NCBI GenBank assembly: GCA_029263395.1
Contig: JAJCXO010000132.1
Location: 17,843 to 81,842, forward strand
Direction of reading: 5' to 3'
DNA length: 64,000 nucleotides
From: Acidobacteriota bacterium
Lineage (GTDB): Bacteria; Acidobacteriota; Thermoanaerobaculia; Multivoradales; J023
Positions 36,962-46,134 of the stretch are shown one piece after another. The translations under genes and the position numbers were made by a program. Below the pieces are notes generated by a model. That model was not told where the DNA came from. It ran no database searches and was given only the letters and a program-made list of their open reading frames with translations. Every line of letters starts with the position of its first letter. Within the stretch, counting starts at the first letter, position 1.

Positions 36962-38152
36962 TCAGCCTAGGGTTGATCCCAAGCGTCCCGATCGCCTGGA
37001 AAAGTAGCTTGTCAGACTTCGGGAAGCTGCGATCCACGCGGGGCTCAAGAGCAACGACAAGGCGATGGCAGCAACCGTCATCTGGTAAGCGAATTCAGTG
37101 ATGAGACGGGTCTGCTGACCAACTGCGGCCAGCAAGAAGCTGAACTCACCGATTTGAGCAAGTAGAGCGCCAGCGTAGAGGCTGTCACCCCATGAATCTC
37201 CCAAGGCCCGGAAGATGCCGCCATTGATCAAGGTGTTCGTGACCAGGACCGCACCGACCAGAAGAACGATCTTGCCAAAATGCTCGAACACGAACTCCAC
37301 ATCGACGAGTAGGCCGATAGAAACGAAAAAGATCGCCACGAACACAACTCTGAAACTCTCGAGGCGATGGTGAATCCATTCGGTCTCGCGAGCAGCTCCG
37401 ACCACCATCCCGGCGACGAAAGCACCCAGGGCGGTTGAAAGCTCAAACAGACCGGTCACCAAGGCAAAGCCAAAACACAGAGCAAAAGCGGCAAAAATCT
37501 GCAATTCGTGATCTTTGCGCAACTGCTTACCGAGCGGTAACCGCACCCGGTCCGCGAGAGTCAACCATACAACCAGGGCTAAGATCAGCACGCTCCCGAT
37601 CGTCTGCAACAAAAGCGTGTGCCCTTGAACTCCGCCACCTCCCAAGATGCCGACGACGATCAGCATCGGAACCAGGGCGACATCCTGAGCGAGGATCACG
37701 ACGAGAACACCCTCTCCGATAGGGCTCTCCAAGAGCCCTCGTTCGCGTAGGTAACTCAGCACCACCGCGGTGCTGCTCAGGCTAATCGCGAATCCCAGAA
37801 GGACAATACGAGCCAGTGGCCAGTCAAGCCAAGTGCCGATCATCGCAATCACAGCCACGCTGGCGGCAATCTGGGTCAAGGTTCCCAAAACTGCAATTTT
37901 CCATTTGGAGACTAGCTTGCGAGGCGAAACCTCCATACCGATGAAAAAGAGCAGCAAAACCACGCCCACGGCCCCCAAACGACTCGCTGTCGCCTCGTCA
38001 GTCACTAGGCGGAGTCCGAAGGGGCCCAGCACAATGCCGGCCGCCAGGTAGCCCACTACATGCGGTTGGTGAAGCAGCCGCAGCAGCAAACCGACGACCA
38101 AGATCACCAGCGTTGCAGCAACCAAAGGCAGCATCATCGGATCGAGGTGCAT
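36962..38152 (-). CDS. CPA2-family cation:proton antiporter (KefB/NapA type)
   Basis: The product is 396 residues, all membrane domain, about 12 TMs, no TrkA_N domain at the end. Motifs: LRLLHQPHVVGYLAAGIVLGPFGLRLV near the N-terminus, LLFFIGMEVSP, ISLSSTAVVLSYL and ELSTALGAFVAGMVVG. It exchanges K+ or Na+ for H+ across the inner membrane. It is 30 bp upstream of the mgtC-like gene on the same strand, so the three minus-strand genes probably form one unit. Confidence 0.92.
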   Translation of the reverse strand: MHLDPMMLPLVAATLVILVVGLLLRLLHQPHVVGYLAAGIVLGPFGLRLVTDEATASRLGAVGVVLLLFFIGMEVSPRKLVSKWKIAVLGTLTQIAASVAVIAMIGTWLDWPLARIVLLGFAISLSSTAVVLSYLRERGLLESPIGEGVLVVILAQDVALVPMLIVVGILGGGGVQGHTLLLQTIGSVLILALVVWLTLADRVRLPLGKQLRKDHELQIFAAFALCFGFALVTGLFELSTALGAFVAGMVVGAARETEWIHHRLESFRVVFVAIFFVSIGLLVDVEFVFEHFGKIVLLVGAVLVTNTLINGGIFRALGDSWGDSLYAGALLAQIGEFSFLLAAVGQQTRLITEFAYQMTVAAIALSLLLSPAWIAASRSLTSYFSRRSGRLGSTLG

Positions 38153-38324
38153 CGTGTTTCTGGCTCCAAGAGTCAGGAGTGAGACTTCAGCCTCACAGGT
38201 AATGCTCTTTCAGTCTTTGACTCGTCTGATTGTACAGCTCGCTCCGACAAGCGCTGGCTAATTGTTTTCTTTTCTCTCGCCCGGTCAGATTGACGTTGCT
38301 GGCTGCTGCCGACATGATGCCTGC

Positions 38325-39611
38325 ATGAAAATCGAAGCCAAGGATCGGGAACGTATTTGTAGAGCAGCAAGGCTCCTGAAAGAAGCCGAGCGCCCGGTTC
38401 GTATCCTCCGGTCGTTGTCTTGGCCGCCTGAGGTCAGGGAACGTTTTTTCGCGAGCGGAGCGACCCGTCTCCCCGAAGTACAGTACACACCACCGGACTC
38501 AGAGGCGGTCATGCCCGCACTCGCTGCTGCCAGGCGTCTGATGTCTAGCGACTCCGTGGTCGACGTCTGGCTCGAACGGCAAGCGCAGGCCATCGAAGAC
38601 AGTACGCGGATGCTCGCCGCTGCCGGTACACCGGAGTTTCTCACCTATGGATGTCGGCTGTACGGCGCGCCAAAGGATCTTCTTCCTGATCGCGACGCGA
38701 CAACGCTCGATCTAGCCAAGCTCCTCGACTCCAGCTTGGAAGCTGCTTGCCAACTGGACCTCGGTGCTCCAGCGCCAGCTTGCCATTTGGCGGATGGCGT
38801 AGCACAGCGTATGCGAGAAGCGGTGCAACACCAATTCGGCGATCGAGCGCCGGAAGTTGCCGTCGTCGACGAACTTTCAGCCAACGCGTTGGCCGGCCCT
38901 CGTGCGATTCGCATTCGACGTTCCGCTTGCTTCAGTGACCTCGATATCGACCAACTCATCCACCACGAAGCTTATGTCCACGTTGCCACCTCCTTGAACG
39001 GCCGCGAACAGAAAGATTTACCGATCCTGGGTGCTGGCCATGCTGGCACCACCCGTACCCAAGAAGGCCTGGCGGTCTTCGCTGAGCTGATGAGCGGTAC
39101 CCTCGACCCTAGCCGGCTGCGCCGCCTGGCAGACCGTGTCCTCGCCATTCAGATGGCGATCGAAGGAGCTGACTTCCTCGAGGTTTACCGCTATTTCATC
39201 AGCCGCGGGACAGACCCCAATCAGGCGTTTGAGAACGCTCGGCGGGTGTTTCGCGGTGGCGTGCTCACCGGCGGTGCGCCTTTTACCAAAGATACTGTTT
39301 ACCTCGGTGGCTTGTTGCGGGTCCATGATTTCTTGCGAGCAGCGGTGGCGGCGGGCCGCATCGACTGCTTGCGACTGCTGTTTTGCGGCAAGCTTCGCCT
39401 GACGGATCTTCCCGCGCTGGGACATCTGATGGCTGCGGGGCTCTGCCGCCCGCCGTTGTTTCTACCGCCCTGGGCCGAGGATCTCCGCTTCCTGGTTGCG
39501 TACCTTTCTTACTCGGCTTTCCTCGATCGGGTGGATCTAGCGGCTTCGGCGGAGACGACACGCAACCTACTGGAAGCGACACCCCGAGTCGAGATGAGGC
39601 GGACTGAATGA
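38325..39611 (+). CDS. QEGLA-motif (DUF1704) metallopeptidase-like protein
   Basis: The product is 428 residues from ATG 38325; the open frame extends to 38262 without a better start. The characteristic motif is TRTQEGLAVFAEL near the middle, preceded by a HHEAYVH zinc-ligand-like motif (HExxxH). This is the family annotated in bacteria as flavohaemoglobin expression-modulating QEGLA proteins, related to eukaryotic MATCAP tyrosine carboxypeptidases, so a carboxypeptidase-type zinc hydrolase activity is plausible. Divergent from the antiporter gene. Confidence 0.87.
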   Translation: MKIEAKDRERICRAARLLKEAERPVRILRSLSWPPEVRERFFASGATRLPEVQYTPPDSEAVMPALAAARRLMSSDSVVDVWLERQAQAIEDSTRMLAAAGTPEFLTYGCRLYGAPKDLLPDRDATTLDLAKLLDSSLEAACQLDLGAPAPACHLADGVAQRMREAVQHQFGDRAPEVAVVDELSANALAGPRAIRIRRSACFSDLDIDQLIHHEAYVHVATSLNGREQKDLPILGAGHAGTTRTQEGLAVFAELMSGTLDPSRLRRLADRVLAIQMAIEGADFLEVYRYFISRGTDPNQAFENARRVFRGGVLTGGAPFTKDTVYLGGLLRVHDFLRAAVAAGRIDCLRLLFCGKLRLTDLPALGHLMAAGLCRPPLFLPPWAEDLRFLVAYLSYSAFLDRVDLAASAETTRNLLEATPRVEMRRTE

Positions 39612-39698
39612 GACACGCGATATGACTACACCTGCCGGAGACGCAAGACAGTGGCTCATGGCCCTGCCCCAACCGAGTCTCCGGCACCGATTTGCAGA

Positions 39699-41906
39699 TC
39701 ACAGGCGAGGTGTCGGAGCGGCGCCACTCGCCTCGAGCAAATGTCCAGCATAGGGGCCGGCAGCGCGCACTAGGATCACCGTCTGCAAGTCTCCGACCAG
39801 GCTCGCGAGGCGGCGAGAATAAACATCCTCCTCTCCTTGCCGGGCTTCTTGGAGACCGAGGAAAACTAGGTCCGCATCACGCGACTGCTCGTGGATGAGG
39901 TCTTGAATCGTGCCGTTTTCGGGTCGTGGAAACACCGCCGCTTCAGCGTTGATCCGGCAGCGCTGGATCAACTCGGCTAGGTTCTTTCGCGTCTGCTCGA
40001 ACGTCAGGGCACTCGAGGCCGCGGACTTGACCGAGATCTTGACTCCCGCCCATTCCGGGTTGAGCGATAGTAGGTGGGCAAACAGCAGCAGCATGTCACC
40101 GTTGCTCTGCAGCCCGCCCCACCATATGTCCATCCGCCTGAGAGTCGACCACCGCCGCGGCGCGACGCGGCACAGGATCGTCGACTTACCGAGCCGGGCC
40201 GCCCGGCGCACGATCCGTAGCTGTGCAATTCTGCGTTCGGGTTTTTCACTCCACCCCAGCATCAGGGTATTGGAGGTGATGCCGGCGATGCCATTGGCCT
40301 GGCAGACCCCCAGGACACCGCTCTCGAAGTCCGGTACAACTTCGGTCTCGGCGAAAGCGACCAAACCCTCGGCATCGAGAAACTCGTCGGTCTGGCGGGT
40401 TTGCTCGCGGCTCCGTTCGGCCAATTCCTCGAGATCGCCGACCACCAACTGACAGATGGTGAGGATACCCCGGTTCTGATTCAGCCAGCCGGCGAAGCGC
40501 ACCAGGGCGATGCGCTTGCGGGCGTCGCCAGCAAATAGCAGGATGTGAGGCCGCCAGTTGCGCGGGTCGACCGGCAGCTCCCGCAGCTTGAGCAGCGTCG
40601 TACGCGCCAGCGACATCAGGGCACCGTAACGCATGTCGCCCCAGGCGGCATCAAGCGAGCGCCGACGCAGGGCGGCGTAGATCAGTACTTCGACGACTAC
40701 CGCCACCATCGCGGCGTAGGGGTTGATCAGCCACATCACCCACAAGCAGCCGCCGGCGCCAGCCAGCGAAACGATCCACGGCACACGAATCGTCGGCCGG
40801 TAGGACGGCGCGCCGCTCAACTGCTCGAGACCAGCAACCAGGTTGATCATGCCGTAAGCGGTGAGGAAGAACATAGTCAGCACCGGGGCCACCGTATTGA
40901 GGTCGCCGAGCCCGACGGCGATGAGCGCTACCCCGGCAGAGATCAGATGCGGCACATTCTTGCCGAGCTTCGATCTCCGCCAAGCGGCGGGCGGCCGCGG
41001 CAACACCCGATCCTCGATCAACGCCTCGAGAGTGCGTGGCGCCCCCAGGATGCTGCCCAGTGCCGAAGACAGGATGGCGCCCAGGAGACCCGGGAGGATC
41101 AACCACGAGACCGCCGCAACCTCGAACCAGATGAGATTGTTGTTGACCAGCGTCTCAGGCTGTACCGCCGAGGCCAGGGCGACCGGTACGGTCAAGTAAA
41201 CGAAAAAACCGGTGCCGACCGCCAGCAGCGTTCCGATCGGGATGCTCTTTTTGGGATCCTTCAGATCCCCCGACAGGCTGACTCCGGCCATCAACCCGGT
41301 GACCGCCGGAAAGAACACTGCGAAGACCGTCCAGAAGCCCTCGCCGCCACCAGCGCCTTGCCACAGTTGTAAGGTGTCGGACGCCCGCGATGTCGTGCCG
41401 GCGAACAGTGAGACGAGGGCCAGGCCGATGAAAACCATGACCGGAATCTGGAGTTTGAGCGCTAGTCCGGTGCTGCGGCCGGCGACCGCCGAGACCAGGA
41501 TAATGGTTGCTGCCGCGGTCGTCCGCATAGGGATCCCGGGCCAGAATAGCTGCAGGCTCTCGACCAGCCCGAAAGCGTAGAGAGTTACAGAAAAAGTCTG
41601 AGCGAGGAAGAGCGGCACACCGATCGCGCCGCCGATCTCGAGACCCAGGGAACGGGAGATCATGTAGTAGGCACCGCCGGCGCCTACTTGCATATTGGTC
41701 GCAACGGCGGATACCGAAAGCGCCGTCGAGACAGTGATCGCATGCGCTAGCAGGATGATAGCCAGGGCCGGCACCAGTCCGACGTTGCCCACCACCCAGC
41801 CGGTGCGCAGGAACAGAACCACGCCCAAAATAGTGAGAATCGACGGCGTGTAGACACCGAGGAAAGTGCCCAGGTTGGGCTTGCTCGAGGTCGAGGCTGA
41901 GTTCAT
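39699..41906 (-). CDS. SLC12-like amino acid/cation-chloride transporter with USP-like C-terminal domain
   Basis: The product is 735 residues from ATG 41906; a -10-like TATACT on the minus strand (41958-41963) lies upstream, arguing against the open extension to 41981. About 12 TMs (~10-440), starting LGTFLGVYTPSILTILGVVLFLRTGWVVGNVG as in Na-K-Cl cotransporters of the APC superfamily, with GAGGAYYMISRSLGLEIG. The cytosolic C-terminal ~280 residues (LLFAGDARKRIALVRFAGWLNQNRG ... DADLVFLGLQEAR) match the cation-chloride cotransporter C-terminal domain. Likely K+/Cl- or amino-acid transport. Confidence 0.88.
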   Translation of the reverse strand: MNSASTSSKPNLGTFLGVYTPSILTILGVVLFLRTGWVVGNVGLVPALAIILLAHAITVSTALSVSAVATNMQVGAGGAYYMISRSLGLEIGGAIGVPLFLAQTFSVTLYAFGLVESLQLFWPGIPMRTTAAATIILVSAVAGRSTGLALKLQIPVMVFIGLALVSLFAGTTSRASDTLQLWQGAGGGEGFWTVFAVFFPAVTGLMAGVSLSGDLKDPKKSIPIGTLLAVGTGFFVYLTVPVALASAVQPETLVNNNLIWFEVAAVSWLILPGLLGAILSSALGSILGAPRTLEALIEDRVLPRPPAAWRRSKLGKNVPHLISAGVALIAVGLGDLNTVAPVLTMFFLTAYGMINLVAGLEQLSGAPSYRPTIRVPWIVSLAGAGGCLWVMWLINPYAAMVAVVVEVLIYAALRRRSLDAAWGDMRYGALMSLARTTLLKLRELPVDPRNWRPHILLFAGDARKRIALVRFAGWLNQNRGILTICQLVVGDLEELAERSREQTRQTDEFLDAEGLVAFAETEVVPDFESGVLGVCQANGIAGITSNTLMLGWSEKPERRIAQLRIVRRAARLGKSTILCRVAPRRWSTLRRMDIWWGGLQSNGDMLLLFAHLLSLNPEWAGVKISVKSAASSALTFEQTRKNLAELIQRCRINAEAAVFPRPENGTIQDLIHEQSRDADLVFLGLQEARQGEEDVYSRRLASLVGDLQTVILVRAAGPYAGHLLEASGAAPTPRL

Positions 41907-41981
41907 GACGCCATAGTAGCGGATACTGAGTCTCGACCGTTGAAGCCGGGGCAAGCGAGTATACTGACTGAGTATGCCCAA

Positions 41982-42185
41982 CCAGAATCTTCGAAAACAA
42001 TCTGAAGCTCATACGCGTGCTTGGGTAGCCTCAAAGGCTACTTTGGTTCCTCGGTTTGGCGCTGCTGGTGTGGTCTCAGCCCATCTGCACACAGCTCCAG
42101 AAGTTGCCGGGAGCTGCCGAAATCGGGCCTCTTTTCGGCAATCTAGTATCGCCGGAAAGCGCGTTGCGAGGTCTCTGGACAGGGC
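41982..42185. other. Intergenic leader upstream of mgtE
   Basis: About 200 bp. It contains a GTAGCC-TCAAA-GGCTAC hairpin (42025-42041) followed by CTTTGGTT. I could not match it to the M-box or another known Mg2+ riboswitch; a structured leader is possible. Confidence 0.4.
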
Positions 42186-43553
42186 ATGATGCAAACCGCG
42201 AGTGAGCGCCCGTGGGAAGAGCTCGGACGGATTGTAGAAGCGCGCGATGCCGACGCGCTGCTGCAATTCTTCGACACCCTGCCACAGAACGAGGCAGCCC
42301 GCGCCCTCTCACGGCTACCTGACCGGCGGCAGGCTGAAGTCCTGGCGATGCTTGGCCATGAAGAAGCTGCCGAACTCGTCGACGGGCTGGCGATCGCCCA
42401 GGCTGCCCATCTGATCGAGGAACTACCGGCGGCTGAGGCAGCGGCGATCCTCCACGAGCTGCCGAGCAACGAACAAGCCGACCTGCTGCAGGAGATCCAC
42501 CACCCAGAGGCAGAAGAGATCCTCAGCGCCATGGATCCTGGCGAGGCGAGCAACGTCCGGCAGTTGGTGTCGTACCTACCGACCGTAGCAGGTGGCCTGA
42601 TGGCCACCGAATACCTCGCTTTCTCCGCCGACGCCACCGTCGAAGAAGTGGTCGAGGACTTCCGGCGAAACGCGGAGCGTTACGTCGACTACGAAGTCCA
42701 ATATGTCTACGTCATCGACGCCGAAGGACGATTGGCCGGAGTGCTGCAGCTGCGCGACCTGCTGTTGGGCCGTGGACCGACGAGCCTCAGAGAGTTGATG
42801 ATCCGCGAGCCCCTCTCGCTCCAGGAGCTCGCCGATCTCGAAGAGATCCAGCACGTCTTCGAGTCGCACGCATTTTTTGGCTTGCCGGTTGTTGATGCCA
42901 AGGGCCGGATGCTGGGCCTCATTCGGCGTAGTGATGTGATGGCAGCTCTGGCGGAGCGCGCCGACAGCGCCTATCGCAAATCTCAAGGTATCGTCGGCGG
43001 CGAGGAGCTGCGCTCGATGTCGGTCTGGGAACGTTCGCGTCGGCGGCTGTCTTGGCTGTCGATCAACATCGTTCTCAACATCATCGCCGCCAGCGTCATC
43101 GCCTACTACCAGGAGACGCTCGCCGCGGTGATCGTGCTGGCTGCCTTTCTGCCGATTATTTCCGACATGAGTGGATGCTCGGGTAATCAAGCAGTGGCGG
43201 TGTCGATGCGTGAGCTGACGATGGGGCTGGTACATCCGCGCGAGGTGTTGCGCACGCTTTGGAGCGAGCTCGGCGTCGGCTTGATCAACGGATTAACCCT
43301 CGGCACTCTGCTCGGCGTCCTGGCCTGGCTGTGGCAAGACAACGTTTATATCGGCCTGGTGGTGGGCGGGGCGTTAGCGCTGAACACTGTGATTGCAGTC
43401 TCTCTCGGGGGTATCGTGCCGCTCCTGGTAAGGCGCCTCGGATTTGATCCCGCATTGGCGTCGAGCCCGATCTTGACGACCGTCACTGACCTCTGCGGCT
43501 TCTTTCTCACCCTGAGTTTCGCCACGGCTATGTTGTCGAGACTGGCAACTTGA
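42186..43553 (+). CDS. mgtE: MgtE-family Mg2+ transporter
   Basis: The product is 455 residues, normal length. N-terminal MgtE_N helices (~1-130: LSRLPDRRQAEVLAML, DLLQEIHHPEAEEILSAM), two CBS domains (~135-260; LMATEYLAFSADATVEEVVEDF, VVDAKGRMLGLIRRSDVMAAL), a plug helix, then five TM helices (from LSINIVLNIIAASVIAYY) with SDMSGCSGNQAVAVSMRELTMG in place of the usual GNAGSQ loop, and conserved SLGGIVPLLVRRLGFDPALAS. The N/CBS part senses cytosolic Mg2+ and gates the pore. The diadenylate cyclase gene follows 34 bp later. Confidence 0.95.
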   Translation: MMQTASERPWEELGRIVEARDADALLQFFDTLPQNEAARALSRLPDRRQAEVLAMLGHEEAAELVDGLAIAQAAHLIEELPAAEAAAILHELPSNEQADLLQEIHHPEAEEILSAMDPGEASNVRQLVSYLPTVAGGLMATEYLAFSADATVEEVVEDFRRNAERYVDYEVQYVYVIDAEGRLAGVLQLRDLLLGRGPTSLRELMIREPLSLQELADLEEIQHVFESHAFFGLPVVDAKGRMLGLIRRSDVMAALAERADSAYRKSQGIVGGEELRSMSVWERSRRRLSWLSINIVLNIIAASVIAYYQETLAAVIVLAAFLPIISDMSGCSGNQAVAVSMRELTMGLVHPREVLRTLWSELGVGLINGLTLGTLLGVLAWLWQDNVYIGLVVGGALALNTVIAVSLGGIVPLLVRRLGFDPALASSPILTTVTDLCGFFLTLSFATAMLSRLAT

Positions 43554-43587
43554 GGGACTGTCCGCTGCTCAAGGAGGCGCCCTGGGA

Positions 43588-44724
43588 ATGATTCTCGACC
43601 TACTCCCTTCGATCCGTTGGACCGACGTTCTCGACGTCGCATTGGTTGCAGTATTTCTTTTTGCGGCCTTCGCCTGGCTGCGACAAACCCGTTCTCGCAT
43701 GGCTTTGCTCGGCGTGCTGTTGCTGAGCGGGGTCTACTTGGCAGCCCGTCAGCTCGAGTTGCAACTCACCGTGTGGTTGTTACAGGGATTCTTCACCGTC
43801 CTGGTTTTTGTGCTCGTCGTCGTCTTCCAGGAAGACCTGCGCCGAATCTTCGAGCAGATCGCCGTGTGGGGCTTACGTCGGCGGGTTCCAGTACTGCCGC
43901 CTGACGATGTCGAGACGTTGGTCCAGACCATTGCCGAGCAGATCCGCCGACGGGAAGGAGCGCTCTACATCATTCCTGGTCGGAGTCCGCTCGATCGCCA
44001 TCTCGACGGTGGCATCGACATCGACGCCGAGATCAGTTCGGATCTACTGCTGAGCCTGTTCGATCCGCACTCCCCCGGGCACGACGGCGCAGCCACCCTT
44101 GCCGGTTCTAGGGTCAAGCAGTTCGCACTGCATTTGCCACTGTCTACTCAGAATATCACCGGTGGTACCCGGCACGCGGCAGCCCTCGGCCTCACTGAAC
44201 GCAGCGACGCCCTCTGCATCGTGGTTTCGGAGGAACGCGGCGTCGTCTCGGTGGCTCGTGACAGCGAAATGCGCCAGCTCGAATCGCCCACCGCCCTCGC
44301 TGGTGAAATTCGCGAATTCATGAATGCGGTGGCGTTGGAAGGCGCATCCAAAGCCGGTTGGCGAAATGTTCTCAAACGCTGGCCGGAAGCTGCTGGCGCC
44401 TTGGTCACGGCGGCGGTTCTGTGGTTTTTCTTGGTCCCGGGTTCGGACATCATCGAGGTCAAGAGAGAGGTACCAGTGGTGGTCGACAACCTACCGGCCG
44501 GCTACCAGCTCACCGGCGTCGAGCCAGCGGTCGTCGAAGTCACTTTCAACGCTCCAAGACGGCAAATCCCCGACGATCCGGAGGCCTTTCGACTGCGGAT
44601 CGATGCTTTGCTCGTCGAGCTTGGGCGACGCACTTTTCGCGTCTCTCCCGCCCAGGTCGAGCACCCTCCGGGGATCGTGGTGGTCGACGTCCAACCGCAG
44701 CGCGTGCGCGTTTCCGTCGAATAG
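43588..44724 (+). CDS. cdaA: CdaA-type diadenylate cyclase fused to a YbbR-like domain
   Basis: The product is 378 residues. Three N-terminal TM helices (~12-80), a DAC domain (~85-250) with GRSPLDRHLDGGIDIDAEISSDLL, Asp166-Gly-Ala168 in GHDGA and GTRHAAALG (194-202). The canonical Arg-His-Arg substrate motif reads Arg-His-Ala here, so the enzymatic activity needs testing. A fourth TM (~271-285, ALVTAAVLWFFLVPG) leads to one YbbR-like domain (EVPVVVDNLPAGYQLTGVEPAVVEV, ~295-378), equivalent to CdaR, normally a separate gene. Product c-di-AMP would control K+ and osmolyte transport, consistent with neighbouring ion transporters. Confidence 0.9.
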   Translation: MILDLLPSIRWTDVLDVALVAVFLFAAFAWLRQTRSRMALLGVLLLSGVYLAARQLELQLTVWLLQGFFTVLVFVLVVVFQEDLRRIFEQIAVWGLRRRVPVLPPDDVETLVQTIAEQIRRREGALYIIPGRSPLDRHLDGGIDIDAEISSDLLLSLFDPHSPGHDGAATLAGSRVKQFALHLPLSTQNITGGTRHAAALGLTERSDALCIVVSEERGVVSVARDSEMRQLESPTALAGEIREFMNAVALEGASKAGWRNVLKRWPEAAGALVTAAVLWFFLVPGSDIIEVKREVPVVVDNLPAGYQLTGVEPAVVEVTFNAPRRQIPDDPEAFRLRIDALLVELGRRTFRVSPAQVEHPPGIVVVDVQPQRVRVSVE

Positions 44725-44876
44725 AGCTGTTGCATGGAGTCCATGTTTCAAAGAGCTCCTCCGTTGCCAGCTGTTCAGCGCCTTTCATCAACGGCACCGA
44801 GCTGAAGTCTCGTGAGCTCGAGGCCTCTCCTATAAGCTCGCTCCAGTTCAAAACTCGATGGTCCAGGAGTTCAGAG

Positions 44877-45953
44877 ATGACGCTTTTTATCGTTTCCGTT
44901 GCCGTTGTACTCGTGGTGTCGGCGTTTTGCTCGCTGAGTGAGGCAGCGCTCTACTCCATCCGGATGCCGTACGTTCGGCAACTGGTCGAGAAGGGATCTC
45001 CTGCGGGTAAGATTCTAGAGGGCTTCAAACGCAACATGGAGCGACCGATCACGGCAATTCTGATTGTCAACACGGTCGCCAATACGGCCGGCGCTGCGGT
45101 CGCTGGCGCTCAGGCGCGCCTGCTTTTCGGCGAGGCCGCGCTGCTCTGGTTCTCGGCCATCTTCACCCTCGCGGTTCTGATGCTCTCTGAGATCCTGCCA
45201 AAGATCGCCGGAGTGACCTACCGCCGTACTGTGGCCAAGGCGATCAGCCTGCCCCTCGATGTCGTGATCCGAATGCTCACACCGCTGGTATGGCTCAGCC
45301 GCCAGGCGGCCCGGATTCTCGGGACCAACGAAGAGCAGGCCCTCGCCCCAGAGGCAGAGGTCCATCAAATCGCCACCCTGAGCGCTGAAGAGGGGAGCAT
45401 CCTTCCCATCGAGGCGGCGTTGGTCAAAAACGTCCTAGAGCTCAACGACGTCAAAGCGCGAGAAATCATGACTCCACGCACCGTCGTCTTCAAGCTCGCA
45501 GCAGAGAGCACAGTGCGTGACGTCTTGGACCAGGTCACCGTGAGCGCACACTCGCGGATCCCAATTTACACCGACGGCCACATGGAGAAGTTGAGTGGCT
45601 GGGTGCTGAAAAGTGACATTCTGACCCGTTTGGTCAAAGAAGACTTCGATATCAAGCTCGCAGCGCTGGCGAAGCCACTCGGCTTCGTGCCCGAGGCCGC
45701 TCCAGGCCACCAATTGTTGGGTGAATTCTTGAAGCGACGCACCCACATTCTCGCCGTAGTGGACGAGTATGGTGGAGTTGCAGGACTCGTGACATTGGAA
45801 GACGTGATGGAGTCTCTACTCGGCGAGGAGATTGTTGACGAAACGGACGATATCGTCGATTTCCAAGAGGAAGCGCGCCAACAGAATCAAACGAGACTCA
45901 CTCTACAAGAACCTGAGTCAGGAACCCAGGATACGGGCAGCCAGGAGAAATGA
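44877..45953 (+). CDS. CNNM/DUF21-CBS membrane protein (HlyC/CorC-like)
   Basis: The product is 358 residues. ATG 44877 was chosen because CAGGAG lies seven bases upstream; the open frame further upstream overlaps the cyclase and is not coding. The DUF21/CNNM transmembrane domain (~1-180) has AFCSLSEAALYSI, ILIVNTVANTAGAAVAG and LSEILPKIAGV, and two CBS domains follow (~200-325: REIMTPRTVVFKLAAESTVRDV, ILAVVDEYGGVAGLVTLEDVMESLLGEEI). No CorC_HlyC tail. The family handles Mg2+/Co2+ or Na+ transport; follows mgtE and cdaA on the same strand. Confidence 0.93.
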   Translation: MTLFIVSVAVVLVVSAFCSLSEAALYSIRMPYVRQLVEKGSPAGKILEGFKRNMERPITAILIVNTVANTAGAAVAGAQARLLFGEAALLWFSAIFTLAVLMLSEILPKIAGVTYRRTVAKAISLPLDVVIRMLTPLVWLSRQAARILGTNEEQALAPEAEVHQIATLSAEEGSILPIEAALVKNVLELNDVKAREIMTPRTVVFKLAAESTVRDVLDQVTVSAHSRIPIYTDGHMEKLSGWVLKSDILTRLVKEDFDIKLAALAKPLGFVPEAAPGHQLLGEFLKRRTHILAVVDEYGGVAGLVTLEDVMESLLGEEIVDETDDIVDFQEEARQQNQTRLTLQEPESGTQDTGSQEK

Positions 45954-46134
45954 CGAGTTGGGTCGCTATCGCACGGCTCGAGGCTGTTGCGGTATGGCTG
46001 AGTCGCCACTTGTCCGATTCGGCACCCTTCCGACCGGCAAAACCGACCGACAAAGATGACTAGCACCGTGAATCGATGGGCCAAGCCATGCGTTATTGAG
46101 CAGCGGACGGACCATTGTGCGATAGATTCAGCGT

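Noticed and set aside
41982..42185. Mg2+ riboswitch (M-box or ykoK) upstream of mgtE
   Set aside because: I could not find the conserved M-box sequence blocks; only one small hairpin is visible.
44358..44876. N-terminal extension of the CNNM/CBS gene
   Set aside because: Overlaps the coding DAC-YbbR gene; a proper ribosome site and TM helix start at 44877.
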